Below the pieces are notes generated by a model. That model was given only the letters and a program-made list of their open reading frames with translations, did not search any database and was not told the origin of the DNA. From positions 1 through 35,570 of the IMG/VR virus record IMGVR_UViG_3300049218_000139: a stretch of 35,570 nucleotides of DNA; one strand, given 5' to 3'. Position 1 is the first letter of the stretch. The number at the start of each line of letters is the position of its first letter. This DNA comes from a virus. The translations under genes were made by a program, and so were the position numbers. Shown one piece after another: positions 16,810-25,389 of the stretch.

Positions 16810-19454
16810 ACGACCGTTGCCCTTTGCTGCGGAATCGAGGCGACCGAGCGCCAATAGCCTTGCGTATCGTGCCGCGCCCAGCCCTGAATTTGTTGCTCCG
16901 CCAGATAGCACATCGACAGCGCCACCCCGTCATCGCGGATCGACCAGATGTTATAGAACGGCTGCTCGGCCCAAGCCCATTCGACGATCTGCCGGCCATC
17001 GAAAAGATGCGCCGAAAGCACCGAAACGTCAGTTCCGGTGTACGTGTTGATGTAGAAATTATATGACAACTTCCGCACCGCGTAGCCGCGCGCCTGGACA
17101 TAGAACAGCTCGTACCCGATGCGCAGCGGCTGCAGATCGGAGGCGCCGGAAAATGCCTGGGGCTGAGCATTTACCGACGCCGGCGTCACCGGCTCATACA
17201 GCCCCCCGCCGGTGACCTGCCATGCGCCGTCTGCGGTCAGGAGCACCAACCCCGCCGACATCGGCGTCGCGTGCGCGATAGTGCTCAAGTCTTGGGCGTT
17301 GATGGTGATGTCGATCGCGTCGTCATCTTCGGCCGGGACCGAATAATCCATGTTCTGGAACAGGTTCGGCTTCGACATCCAGACGGTCTGCGGATCCTGC
17401 AGCGACGCGGCAAAGACCTTGCGGCCCTGGAAATAGCACACCACGCCCGGATAGTTGTCGGAGCTGGTGACGGTGTATGTGCCCTGCACTTCTACCGAAT
17501 TGGTGAAATTCGAGGCGGCGAAGGCATGCGTGGTGCCACCGACGACATAAGGCGTTGGCCCATAACCGTCCTCGGGCGGCGTGTAGCTCGCATATGCCAC
17601 CTGCGTTGTGGTGCGCGCCCCCTGGACGCCCCCAGTGACGCTGCCGGTGATCGTGACAATGTTCGCGACCATGTCATCGTACATGATCGACCAGGTGTAG
17701 GTTGTCGGCGCGGTGCCGCTCTGATCGCTGTCGAGGGTGTCGCACATGCCCGACGCCTGGCCGCTGATAAGCTGGATGCTGCCCTGCACGTAACAATCCG
17801 CCGCGGTGCTGCCGCTATAGGCGAACCGCACGGTGACGGCCCCGCCCTGCAGATAGCCGGTGCCGAGCCGCGTGCCGCTGTTATAGGCCGATGCCGGCAC
17901 GGCCGGCACGCCGTTCAGGGCATTCGCGGAGACGCCACCGGCAAGCTGGCTGTTCAGCAGCGGATGGTAGCCGGACCCGCCGGAGAAGGCTGATGCGAGA
18001 CAGGCATTGCTGATGCGCCACCGACTGGTGAGCGCGTCGGTATCGAAATTCAGCTCGAAATCGCACACCAAACCGCTGCCGGGCCCGGGCTGCGCGTCCT
18101 GCACGGTGAAATTGCCACCGTCGGCGGGCAGTCCATCCCCGGGGCTGGTGATCTGGATCGACGCGCCGCCGCCCAGGATATTGCCCCAGCCGTCGGTGGA
18201 TAGCCGCACGCTGGCGGTGGGCTCGACGGTGCCGCCGCCGGAGAATGCCACGATCGGCGACAGCAGCCCCAGATAGCTTGGCGGGTTGGTGAGCGTCGGA
18301 CTGGTGATCGTCAGCGAATTGGCGCCTGTGCCGGAAAACGGGTTGAAGTGGATCGGCGGCGACTGGCTGAAATCGGGCTCGATGTTGGTGTCTGTAAACG
18401 ATGTGATCTGGCTTTGCCCGATATAGCCCAACACCCCGGTCGGCACCGTGCAGGCGGTCGAAGGCGGCTGATAGGCTTTGGCGTTTTCGGCATAGACGTT
18501 GTAGCGGGTGGCACCGGTGACAGCGTCCCATGTGAGGTAATTGGTCGGCGCCCGGCCAGACCCGTTGATCGTCCCCAACGCCTCGTTGCCGACCTGGATT
18601 TCGGCGCAGGCGACGCTTTCTTCCTGTGTCGCGTCATTGTAGGCGGTGACCGCATAGTTGATCGAATAGATTTGCGCGCCGCCATCGCCGCCCTGCCCTT
18701 CGATCGCAAGCCCTGAAGGGGGCGATAGCGAAGAGCCGAACGTGATCGGGGTATAGGTCCAGTCCGTGTCCGTGCTGCGTACCAGATCGGCCGGCGGGTA
18801 ACTCGGATGGGTGAAGGTGATCACGTCGCCGCTCTGCGCGTATTTGATCAGACGGAGGTCGGCAAGCTGGTACGGCGTGCCGATGGTATAGACCCGGGAG
18901 ACGGTCGCGTCAGAGCCATAAGCGCTCCACGTGGTGGAATCGATGCCGTTGCCGGTGATCCAATCGACCAGCACGAAATTGTTGTCGTCGATGACCCGGA
19001 TGATAAAGAAGCGCCCATCGAACGCATTGTTGCCGCTCGGCCAGTTCAGGCCGCTGCCATTCGCGGCGAAAACCATGTCCGCATTGGAAAAGCCGTGGCT
19101 CGGCGCCGTGACGATGCAGGGGCTCGCCAGCGAGACCGCGCTGACGTCCTTCGCGGCCTCAAGAACCAGGCCGCCGTTCTGGATGAACCGGATGTTCTCC
19201 TGGCTCATCAGCAGGATGAACGCATCGGTGGTCGAAAAGCGAAACGGGATCAGCCGCGGCGGCGCCGGATAATCTCCGCCACCGGGCCCCACGAAAAGCG
19301 TGCCGGCGCGCGTGCTGGCACCGGAGCGGTAATCGACGAAGAAATTCCGCATCGTGGTTGCGCCGACATGGTAGGCGTCGATGTCCACCTTGCCGAAGAC
19401 GGCCGGCGCGATCTCGCCCGCCGTGAATCCGGTCTGGATGACGGGCTGACCCAA
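16806..19454 (-). CDS. Tail nozzle protein, N-terminal part (gp12-like, split)
   Basis: An 882-aa virion protein beginning at a TTG; an in-frame stop lies just before it, so no longer start exists. The opening (QTGFTAGEIAPAVFGKVDI then a MRNFFVDYRSGASTRAGT region) is the standard start of tail tubular protein B-type nozzle proteins. Residues about 640-870 hold further family landmarks (FQGRKVFAASLQDPQTVWMS, VLLTADGAWQV, LSMCYLAEQQIQGWARHDTQ). The chain ends at SVASIPQQRATVV, where related proteins continue straight into an EDFVYFV-like stretch that is here in the next gene. The extra length includes beta-rich inserts around 240-620. It should assemble in a ring at the tail tip. Confidence 0.85.
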   Translation of the reverse strand: MGQPVIQTGFTAGEIAPAVFGKVDIDAYHVGATTMRNFFVDYRSGASTRAGTLFVGPGGGDYPAPPRLIPFRFSTTDAFILLMSQENIRFIQNGGLVLEAAKDVSAVSLASPCIVTAPSHGFSNADMVFAANGSGLNWPSGNNAFDGRFFIIRVIDDNNFVLVDWITGNGIDSTTWSAYGSDATVSRVYTIGTPYQLADLRLIKYAQSGDVITFTHPSYPPADLVRSTDTDWTYTPITFGSSLSPPSGLAIEGQGGDGGAQIYSINYAVTAYNDATQEESVACAEIQVGNEALGTINGSGRAPTNYLTWDAVTGATRYNVYAENAKAYQPPSTACTVPTGVLGYIGQSQITSFTDTNIEPDFSQSPPIHFNPFSGTGANSLTITSPTLTNPPSYLGLLSPIVAFSGGGTVEPTASVRLSTDGWGNILGGGASIQITSPGDGLPADGGNFTVQDAQPGPGSGLVCDFELNFDTDALTSRWRISNACLASAFSGGSGYHPLLNSQLAGGVSANALNGVPAVPASAYNSGTRLGTGYLQGGAVTVRFAYSGSTAADCYVQGSIQLISGQASGMCDTLDSDQSGTAPTTYTWSIMYDDMVANIVTITGSVTGGVQGARTTTQVAYASYTPPEDGYGPTPYVVGGTTHAFAASNFTNSVEVQGTYTVTSSDNYPGVVCYFQGRKVFAASLQDPQTVWMSKPNLFQNMDYSVPAEDDDAIDITINAQDLSTIAHATPMSAGLVLLTADGAWQVTGGGLYEPVTPASVNAQPQAFSGASDLQPLRIGYELFYVQARGYAVRKLSYNFYINTYTGTDVSVLSAHLFDGRQIVEWAWAEQPFYNIWSIRDDGVALSMCYLAEQQIQGWARHDTQGYWRSVASIPQQRATVV

Positions 19455-19457
19455 GGC

Positions 19458-20270
19458 TTAAAGCCCCAGCCAAGCCGGGCTGTCCCACCCCGCGATATAC
19501 GCCCCGCCGTCAAACCAGTCGCCCTGAAATCCGCGAATTGCGATCCAGTCGGGGATGTGGTCGACGTTGGTGGTTCCCTCGTTGCCGTCCGAGACGCGCG
19601 CCTGCTGCACATAGGCGCCGGCCTGCTGGATCAGCATCTGTGCAAGCTGCTTGTCGCCGGTCAGAGCCATCGCCAGCCGGCCCGCGAGCGCCACGACCAT
19701 GCACTCCTGAAACGACGCGTCCCACAGCGCCGGGTTTTCGATTTTGCAGGTGTAGACGCCGAGCGCCTGCATGATGTTGCACAGCACGACCGGGATTTGG
19801 TTGTTGCTGCTGTCGACGTCGCTGGCGACCTCGAATTTATCCCAACCGCGCGCGCCGCCATAGCCGATGGCGCCGGGCCCGATCCCCACCGGATAGCCGA
19901 CGGCGGTCCCTCCGGCATAACTGGGCGCGACCTTGACCTGGCGCATTTTAAGGCTGTCGGACGGCAGCGCGTATTCATAGAACCAGGGCGGCGGCGGAAA
20001 CGTGTTGCTCCACGGCACGCCTGTGTTGGGATTGTTCGGCGTGCCGGGCGCTGATTTCAGCAGCGAGAGTTGCGCGGTTTTTTTGGCGAAATTCCAGTGC
20101 GCGGCGCGCATGAGGTCATCGCGGGTCGGGTAATAAAGCAGCGCGATCTGGCTGGCCTCGTTGCAGTTCTGGTTGAACGACGAGATCGCCGACGTAGTGC
20201 CGGGGCTACCCGAACGCGCCCCGAGCGCTGAGAGCGCTCGGTTTGCAATCGTCAGGTCGGTCTGGGCCAT
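19458..20270 (-). CDS. Tail tubular protein A-like adaptor (gp11-like)
   Basis: A 270-aa protein with the opening of podoviral adaptor proteins: LTIANRALSALGARS, followed by ALLYYPTRDDLMRAAHWNFAKK, then a proline-rich loop and PWFYEYALPSD. These proteins form the dodecameric ring that joins the portal to the nozzle. Position supports the call: directly upstream of the nozzle gene (3-bp gap) and downstream of the head genes. The ATG has a good AAGGGG ribosome site. It is longer than T7 gp11 (about 200 aa); the additional residues lie in the middle (residues about 110-150, GGARGWDKFEVAS). Confidence 0.88.
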   Translation of the reverse strand: MAQTDLTIANRALSALGARSGSPGTTSAISSFNQNCNEASQIALLYYPTRDDLMRAAHWNFAKKTAQLSLLKSAPGTPNNPNTGVPWSNTFPPPPWFYEYALPSDSLKMRQVKVAPSYAGGTAVGYPVGIGPGAIGYGGARGWDKFEVASDVDSSNNQIPVVLCNIMQALGVYTCKIENPALWDASFQECMVVALAGRLAMALTGDKQLAQMLIQQAGAYVQQARVSDGNEGTTNVDHIPDWIAIRGFQGDWFDGGAYIAGWDSPAWLGL

Positions 20271-20278
20271 GCGGCCCC

Positions 20279-20527
20279 TTAGTCTTTCGGATCGAATTTC
20301 TTGGTGGCGGCTTCCTGGATTGCGACTACCGCCGGGTCCACCTGCTCCTTGCCCCCGAACGCCTTTTTGACGGCGTCGCGGGCGGGATCGTTGAGCGGCT
20401 TCATGTGAAAGCCCGGGACGCCATCATGCAGGATGTGGCGCCCCGCGTCGCAATACTGCACCCGCTGGCCTGGGGCGGGCGCGATATGCGCCGGGCGCGT
20501 CAGTTCGTATTTGGGCATCTCCGCCAT
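20279..20527 (-). CDS. Hypothetical head/tail-region protein (82 aa)
   Basis: An 82-aa protein between the cement-protein and adaptor genes. It is a mixed charged protein with no membrane span. The N-terminal half has YELTRPAHIAPAPGQRVQYC and the C-terminal half is helical, ending KKFDPKD. A second ATG three codons in has a better-placed GGCGGAG sequence, so the true start may be 20518. Small genes at this position are common in BPP-1-like phages and usually uncharacterised; a minor virion role is plausible. Confidence 0.7.
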   Translation of the reverse strand: MAEMPKYELTRPAHIAPAPGQRVQYCDAGRHILHDGVPGFHMKPLNDPARDAVKKAFGGKEQVDPAVVAIQEAATKKFDPKD

Positions 20528-20531
20528 CGGC

Positions 20532-20993
20532 TTAGCTCGTCACAAAGGTTTGCACCGCCGGCGCGGTGTAGGCAAAGCCCGGCGGATAGTTGGTGACCGA
20601 CGATTTCGTGCTGACGAGGTCTGACGTCAGAGCGCCGCCGGTCATGGTGCCGACCACGATGTACTGGAGCCGCAGATAGCGGTACGGCGCCAACCCGACC
20701 GGATCGGCATGCGGCACGTCGTAGTTGGCAATCTGCGCGCCTTCGACGAGCGACGCGACAGGAACCGCCTCGCCGGTGAGCAGCGTGGTCCACGTGGCGT
20801 CGTCCGGCGACCCCTGCACCGCAACCGCAAGCGAGATGCCGCCGGCAAACCCGGTGGTGACGATGGCGGAAATGGCCAGCGGCTCCGTGGGGCCAAGATC
20901 GCGCTTGGCGCCGAGGTCGATGACGTTGGTCGACGTAGCGGTGACGGCGATCGCCAGCGCCGTATCGAAGTTGAGGTTGATATCGCGGATCAT
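20532..20993 (-). CDS. Capsid cement/decoration protein (Bbp16-like)
   Basis: A 153-aa protein beginning MIRDINLNFDTALAIAVTAT and STNVIDLGAKRDLG, a beta-rich opening I recognise from Bbp16-type cement proteins of BPP-1-like phages, which bind on the outside of the capsid and stabilise it. The middle includes AVAVQGSPDDATWTTLLTG and the end YRYLRLQYIVVGT, both typical of this group. It lies directly after the major capsid gene (11-bp gap) with a strong AAGGAG ribosome site, which fits a protein needed in large numbers. The fold assignment is from sequence pattern only. Confidence 0.85.
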   Translation of the reverse strand: MIRDINLNFDTALAIAVTATSTNVIDLGAKRDLGPTEPLAISAIVTTGFAGGISLAVAVQGSPDDATWTTLLTGEAVPVASLVEGAQIANYDVPHADPVGLAPYRYLRLQYIVVGTMTGGALTSDLVSTKSSVTNYPPGFAYTAPAVQTFVTS

Positions 20994-21004
20994 TTTCAGG
21001 CTCC

Positions 21005-22066
21005 TTAAACGGGCTGCGCGGCGGTGACGCGCGCTTCGGTGTTGAGCAGCGCATCCGTGATGCGGATCGGAATGCCCTGAAACGACAGCCGCGGTTTGCC
21101 GGCAAACTGATCCTGCATCAGGAACATGTTTTTCCGGTACGACGCCTGCGCCGTCAGCGCGGTGGCGACCGTGCGGTTCATGTAGATTTCCGTCCGCCCG
21201 CCGCCGACGACACCCGAAGGCTTGGTCGGGTCGGTGTTGTAGCTGGCTTCGCCGTAAACGGTCGGCAGCAGCGACAACGCCGAAATCAGCGCTTGGATCA
21301 GATCCGGCGAGGACGTGCCGGTGCCAACCAGCGTGCTGTCGATGTTGGCCAGGCGCACGTTATAGCGCCAGTCTGCCACGGCGATGCCGCACTGCCAGTT
21401 CCAGCGATTCTGAAACACGACCAGCGAGGAACCGTCGGAGAAGTATTTGACCACCTTCCCCATGTCCTCGTGCTGCAGCCCGGCCACGGTGCCCTTGGGA
21501 AAGATGCCAGCGGTGCAGTTCGCACCCCAGGTCACCACCCAGATCGAGGTGTTGACCGAGTTCTGACCGCCCATGTCGATCACGTTCTGCGCCTGCGCGC
21601 CGTAGGTGGCCGAGGTCGAGCCATAGCGCTTGGACAGGCCGTTGAACGAGTTCGGCAGCACCGCCTCGTCGCCGTAGAACAGGTTGGTGGCGAATTGCTG
21701 GGTCAGGCCCTCGGCAAACGCCATATCCTCGTTCATCAACACCGACGCCGGGTTGCCGCCGAGTTCCGCCAGCTTCACGTCGACCTCGGACACGCCTTCG
21801 AGCATGCCGCAGGACTCGGTGATCTGCGCCGTGGTGGACTTCTGGCTTTGCACACCCTGCCCGAGCGCGCGCCACGTGCCCTGCGGCAGCGAGGTGCGCT
21901 GGGTGATTTTATGGCCGGTCGGCAGATTGCCCTCCGTCCAGAGCATGTTCATCACGACCGGATTCGACTGCGAAAGCAAATCGATCACGACTGCGGGCTT
22001 GCCGTCGGGGTCAAGCTGTGCCGCCAGATCGGCCAGCGTCAAAAAGTTTGAGGAAAGAACAGCCAT
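21005..22066 (-). CDS. Major capsid protein (BPP-1 type, HK97 fold)
   Basis: A 353-aa protein with a pattern typical of BPP-1/Bbp17-like major capsid proteins: LTLADLAAQLDPDGKPAVVI near the N-terminus, LPTGHKITQRTSLPQGTWR at about 47-65, then EVDVKLAELGGN and FATNLFYGDEA. A conserved beta region with LSKRYGSTS and the C-terminal RTVATALTAQASYRKNMF follow. It should form the icosahedral shell. The context is complete: scaffold gene upstream, cement gene downstream. No N-terminal protease-cleavage region is apparent, consistent with a scaffold encoded as a separate protein. Confidence 0.92.
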   Translation of the reverse strand: MAVLSSNFLTLADLAAQLDPDGKPAVVIDLLSQSNPVVMNMLWTEGNLPTGHKITQRTSLPQGTWRALGQGVQSQKSTTAQITESCGMLEGVSEVDVKLAELGGNPASVLMNEDMAFAEGLTQQFATNLFYGDEAVLPNSFNGLSKRYGSTSATYGAQAQNVIDMGGQNSVNTSIWVVTWGANCTAGIFPKGTVAGLQHEDMGKVVKYFSDGSSLVVFQNRWNWQCGIAVADWRYNVRLANIDSTLVGTGTSSPDLIQALISALSLLPTVYGEASYNTDPTKPSGVVGGGRTEIYMNRTVATALTAQASYRKNMFLMQDQFAGKPRLSFQGIPIRITDALLNTEARVTAAQPV

Positions 22067-22092
22067 TTTTTCAAGCCTTCATGAGGTAGGGT

Positions 22093-22788
22093 TTAGCCTG
22101 CGACCTGGCTGAGGGATTTTTCGTACATGCGCTGAGCTGGGCCGGCCTTTGGCAGAGCGGGGTTGCCGGTTACGGCTTTCCCCTCGCCGACGGCGGCCGA
22201 GAGCTTGTTGAGCCATTTGATGAGAACGGGATTGCTTCCAGCGCCGGTCTCATTGAGGGCTGCGCGAATTTCATCAGGGTTGCCGAATTGCGCCATCGCT
22301 CGCGCAACGTTGGTTTTGACCTCTGCCAGCTTGGCGCCACCGATCTCGGGGTCAGCCTGGACAGCGGTTTCCCACTCCTGAAGTCGTGCCGAAGCAAGGC
22401 GGATCGGCTCATCACGAAGAGCCTGAATTTGGCTCGTGAGGCCCGGCAACACCTTGTCGATCATGGCCTGGGCGACTTCCGGCGAAACCTTGTGCTCGCC
22501 GGCGACGCCCTTGAAGGCTTCGAGCAGCGGATCGGCCGCGTCGAAGCCGTCGGGCAATTTCAATGCGGCATAGTCCGGCGCAGGTTTTGTTGCCTGGGCC
22601 TCTGCGCCCTCGGCCGGCTTCGCGGCATCGCCCGCCAACAGCGTCTCACCCGGCGCAGGTGCGGCCTGGGTGGCGGCGGCGGTCTCTGCGGCCGGCGGTG
22701 GGGTTGCGACTGCGGAAGCGGCGGCGGCGGCGGCGGCTTCCGTACTCGTAACCCCACCGGGCGCCGCGGCTGCGGCTTCGGTGGTCAA
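22093..22788 (-). CDS. Capsid scaffolding protein
   Basis: A 231-aa protein starting at a TTG with GAGGTAAG just upstream. The first 70 residues are almost only Ala, Pro, Glu and Thr, encoded by repetitive GCG/GCC codons. Then comes PDYAALKLPDGFDAADPLLE and a long helical region with LQEWETAVQADPEIGG, KTNVARAMAQFGNPDEIR and NETGAGSNPVLIKWLNKL. This second part is a frequent arrangement in phage scaffold proteins encoded directly before the capsid gene, which guide shell assembly and then leave. Some databases label relatives as peptidases; no catalytic motif is visible here. Confidence 0.82.
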   Translation of the reverse strand: MTTEAAAAAPGGVTSTEAAAAAAASAVATPPPAAETAAATQAAPAPGETLLAGDAAKPAEGAEAQATKPAPDYAALKLPDGFDAADPLLEAFKGVAGEHKVSPEVAQAMIDKVLPGLTSQIQALRDEPIRLASARLQEWETAVQADPEIGGAKLAEVKTNVARAMAQFGNPDEIRAALNETGAGSNPVLIKWLNKLSAAVGEGKAVTGNPALPKAGPAQRMYEKSLSQVAG

Positions 22789-22796
22789 GACTTACC

Positions 22797-23171
22797 TCAT
22801 TGGTTTTCGTCTAGCATCAACTTATAGCCGGCGCGCGACGCCCGCCACGCCATGGTGTTGATCTCGATCCCAAGCTGCCGAGCGCCCTCCTTGAACCACA
22901 GCGCCTCGCTGTTGCCGCGCGTGGCGGATGGCATTGGATTGCCAGCGGCGGACCAGATGCCAGCCAATTTGAGGATGTCGTAAATCACGACGCGGCCATA
23001 TTTCGTGCCGAGCAGCGTGCGCAGCGCCTCGTCCTTACCGAGTTCGCGAATCTTCTGCGCTTTGCGGCTGTTGTTCACGTCGGTGCGGTTGGCGGCGTTG
23101 TAGACGCCTTCGGGCATTTCGATATCGCCGAGCGGCAGGCTTTCGGGCGGTGGCGGCAGGTTTTCAGACAA
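22797..23171 (-). CDS. Bbp19-like head-region protein
   Basis: A 124-aa protein whose second half (LRTLLGTKYGRVVIYDILKL, then ALWFKEGARQLGIEI) matches the pattern of Bbp19-like proteins found between portal and scaffold genes in BPP-1-type phages. The N-terminus is proline-rich (NLPPPPESLPLG) and a KAQKIRELGKDE helix precedes the conserved part. It overlaps the upstream 75-aa gene by 8 bases. Its biochemical role is not known to me; location suggests capsid assembly or head completion. Confidence 0.8.
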   Translation of the reverse strand: MSENLPPPPESLPLGDIEMPEGVYNAANRTDVNNSRKAQKIRELGKDEALRTLLGTKYGRVVIYDILKLAGIWSAAGNPMPSATRGNSEALWFKEGARQLGIEINTMAWRASRAGYKLMLDENQ

Positions 23172-23391
23172 ACGCTCCCTCCTTCAGCCTGCCGTCATCA
23201 TCGATGCCGACAACCTTTGCGCTATAGGTGCGCCGTTCCGAAAACATCGGGCTCGCATCGCGCTTTCGTTCGCGGATGACGTCGTGCACTTCGTGTGCGG
23301 CCGCGAACGTGGCGGCCATGTGAAGCTCCGTCACCCACTGATCGCCGCCATAGAACCGGCCGCCATCGCGCACCAAAACCCAGGCGGTCAT
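23164..23391 (-). CDS. Hypothetical small head-region protein (75 aa)
   Basis: The ATG at 23391 shares one base with the portal stop (TGATG), so I prefer this start to the long upstream frame, which is a shadow of the portal gene. The 75-aa product begins TAWVLVRDGGRFYGGDQWV and contains EVHDVIRERKRDAS, ending with a short strand-rich segment (SAKVVGIDDDGRLKEGAFV). It looks like a compact alpha/beta protein without membrane spans. No family recognised; tight coupling to the portal suggests a head function. Confidence 0.7.
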   Translation of the reverse strand: MTAWVLVRDGGRFYGGDQWVTELHMAATFAAAHEVHDVIRERKRDASPMFSERRTYSAKVVGIDDDGRLKEGAFV

Positions 23392-25115
23392 CACTGACCA
23401 GCACCCTGCAGCACCGCCTGCAGCGCATTCGCGCCGCCCCCGACAGGCGTCTGGCTCATCGTCTGCGCACCCTGCGCCAAGGCCAAGCTCTGCTGCATCG
23501 CCGCTTGCTGTTGTTGGGCCGCCTGCTTGGCCTGGCGCATCTGCGCGATCTTCGCCGGATCGTTCAGCAGTTTGGGTGAAATGCCCAGCATATCCGCGTA
23601 TTCTTCCAGTCCCTCGTCCCAGTTCGGCACGTCGAGCACATCCGGCACCGCGCCGGCGAGGTTGCCGACCGTGGCCCAAAACCGCTCAATCGAGCCGGTC
23701 TGCGCCGCGCGCTGTTGCTGCGAGAGCATCGAGTCGTAGGCGATCTTGATTTCCGCGCCGGCGATCTTCTGCGGCGGCGGCGGGATCAGCCCGTTGCGGG
23801 TCATGATACCGAAGATGCGCTCGATGTCGGGTGCCAAGCCTTCGTTCTGGAAACGCTCAAGCACCGGGCCGAGCTGGATCAGTTTTTCTTCGCGCCGCGC
23901 ATCGATCTCGGTTGCGGTGCGCACCGTGTCGAGCTGGCTGATCATCATGAACAGATCGTTGAAGAACGTTTCTTTGATCCGCGCCCGAACGTCCTGGATG
24001 TCGGCGGTAATTTCCTCGAGCGGCGGATTGAACTGGTAGGCCGGCTTAAACTCGTCGCCGGCCTGGGCAAGATACGTGACCGCCCCGGGCATGATCGATG
24101 ACGGGTTGTTCTTCATCCCCGGGCCGGCGGTCATTGGCGGGTTCACGAGCTTGTCGATCGCCTGGGCTTTGCGCTTGCTCTCCAACTGAAGCTGTTTGAT
24201 CGATGGCAGCGCGTCCATTCCAGGGGAGCGGCCATAGGCATCGTTGCCGACCAGGTCCCACCGCGGAAACGAGCCTGGCGCCTCGAAATAGCCTTTGATG
24301 CGAAGCACGCTGGTCTGCCCGACGCCCCATTCCCAGAACATTTCCCGGTAACGAAACCGCTTCGAGACGCCGAACGTGTCGACACCGAGGCCGCCGGTGT
24401 AGTTGACGTTCGGCTCGATTGAGTGCGCCACGATGATTTCCATGTCGCGCCCGGTGCCCTCGTAGGCCTGCCGAACCGACATCGAGACTGCATCGATACC
24501 GAACTCGCCGACCACCTGCGCGGCCGTCATGGTGAATTTGCGGTAGAACGTGTCGATCTCGAAATTCGGTCCGTTTCCGAGGTAATATTCGCCGGCGCAC
24601 GGATTGAAGCACCGGATCACCTTGTCGCGGTCCTCGTAGATCAACATCGGCGCGGTGCCGAACACGGCCAGATCGTAATACTGCACAGCCTTCGCGGTGT
24701 AGTAGTTGCTGTTCGACATAACCAACTGCATGCGCTTGGCGACCTCGTCGCTCCACAGCTTGACCTCGGCGTCGTCGTTCAATTCCTCCTGCTGCATTTC
24801 GACGCGAAACCAAGGCCGCGACGGCGAGGTGATGCCCGACATCATGCCCGAGGCCAGGACGCGGCTGGCCATCGATCCGGTCTCGTCGATGATTTTCTGG
24901 TTGATTGGGGAGCCGCGGTTGAACTGGTTGGCGGTGATGAGCCATTTGTAGCGGCGTGGCAGAATGTACTCAGCCAGGTCGCGCCAGTGCAGCCACCAGG
25001 AATAGCGGTCGGTTTCGAGTGCGGTAAGACGCGCGGTGCACGCGGCGGTGAGTTTGGAGTAGTCGCGCTTTGCCGGCGGCTTGAACGCATCGACCGGCGT
25101 TTCCCAGGAGATCAC
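23391..25115 (-). CDS. Portal (head-tail connector) protein, Bbp21/T7 gp8-like
   Basis: A 574-aa portal of the podovirus head-tail connector family. Landmarks are the N-terminal helices with RYSWWLHWRDLAEYILPRRY (residues about 37-56), IDETGSMASRVLASGMMSG (about 76-94), SPSRPWFRV and then YYDLAVFGTAPMLIYED. Near the end come RARIKETFFNDLFMMISQLD and TATEIDARREEK, the clip/tunnel-helix region. The C-terminus is glutamine/alanine-rich. Twelve copies would form the DNA gate at one capsid vertex, where the terminase docks. The gene starts with GTG overlapping the preceding stop as GTGA. Confidence 0.93.
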   Translation of the reverse strand: MISWETPVDAFKPPAKRDYSKLTAACTARLTALETDRYSWWLHWRDLAEYILPRRYKWLITANQFNRGSPINQKIIDETGSMASRVLASGMMSGITSPSRPWFRVEMQQEELNDDAEVKLWSDEVAKRMQLVMSNSNYYTAKAVQYYDLAVFGTAPMLIYEDRDKVIRCFNPCAGEYYLGNGPNFEIDTFYRKFTMTAAQVVGEFGIDAVSMSVRQAYEGTGRDMEIIVAHSIEPNVNYTGGLGVDTFGVSKRFRYREMFWEWGVGQTSVLRIKGYFEAPGSFPRWDLVGNDAYGRSPGMDALPSIKQLQLESKRKAQAIDKLVNPPMTAGPGMKNNPSSIMPGAVTYLAQAGDEFKPAYQFNPPLEEITADIQDVRARIKETFFNDLFMMISQLDTVRTATEIDARREEKLIQLGPVLERFQNEGLAPDIERIFGIMTRNGLIPPPPQKIAGAEIKIAYDSMLSQQQRAAQTGSIERFWATVGNLAGAVPDVLDVPNWDEGLEEYADMLGISPKLLNDPAKIAQMRQAKQAAQQQQAAMQQSLALAQGAQTMSQTPVGGGANALQAVLQGAGQ

Positions 25116-25324
25116 TGGCCGAGCAGCGTCTTTGAGGTGGTCGCCTTGCCGCCGCCTTGCGTGCTGCCCATGACGGTGCCTCCTTGGAGCGCTGCCGCCC
25201 GCTGCATCTGCAACATCTGCTCTTGGCTCATTTTGGTGGGCGACGTCGATGAGCCCTGCGGCATCGTCGGCGGCGATGGCGTCGCTGGAATGGATTTGGG
25301 ACCACCGCTGAACATCGCGCCCAT
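25112..25324 (-). CDS. Small protein between terminase and portal (70 aa)
   Basis: The start at 25324 is chosen because AAAGG precedes it at a good distance; the frame extends to 25393 without such a signal. The 70-aa product is rich in Pro, Ser, Met and Gln (MSQEQMLQMQRAAALQGG) and ends KTLLGQ. A similar short gene between TerL and portal occurs in other BPP-1-like genomes. It has no recognisable domain and is probably largely disordered. The stop overlaps the portal start by four bases. Confidence 0.7.
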   Translation of the reverse strand: MGAMFSGGPKSIPATPSPPTMPQGSSTSPTKMSQEQMLQMQRAAALQGGTVMGSTQGGGKATTSKTLLGQ

Positions 25325-25389
25325 AGCTGACCTTTCTGTTGCAGGCCAGTCATACCAAGCGGTTAGCGGTGGCCGCCACGCCGGCACAC

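Noticed and set aside
22670-22790. GCG/GCC-rich tract as a microsatellite or regulatory repeat
   Set aside because: It encodes the Ala/Pro/Glu/Thr-rich start of the scaffold protein with no regular unit; coding bias explains it.
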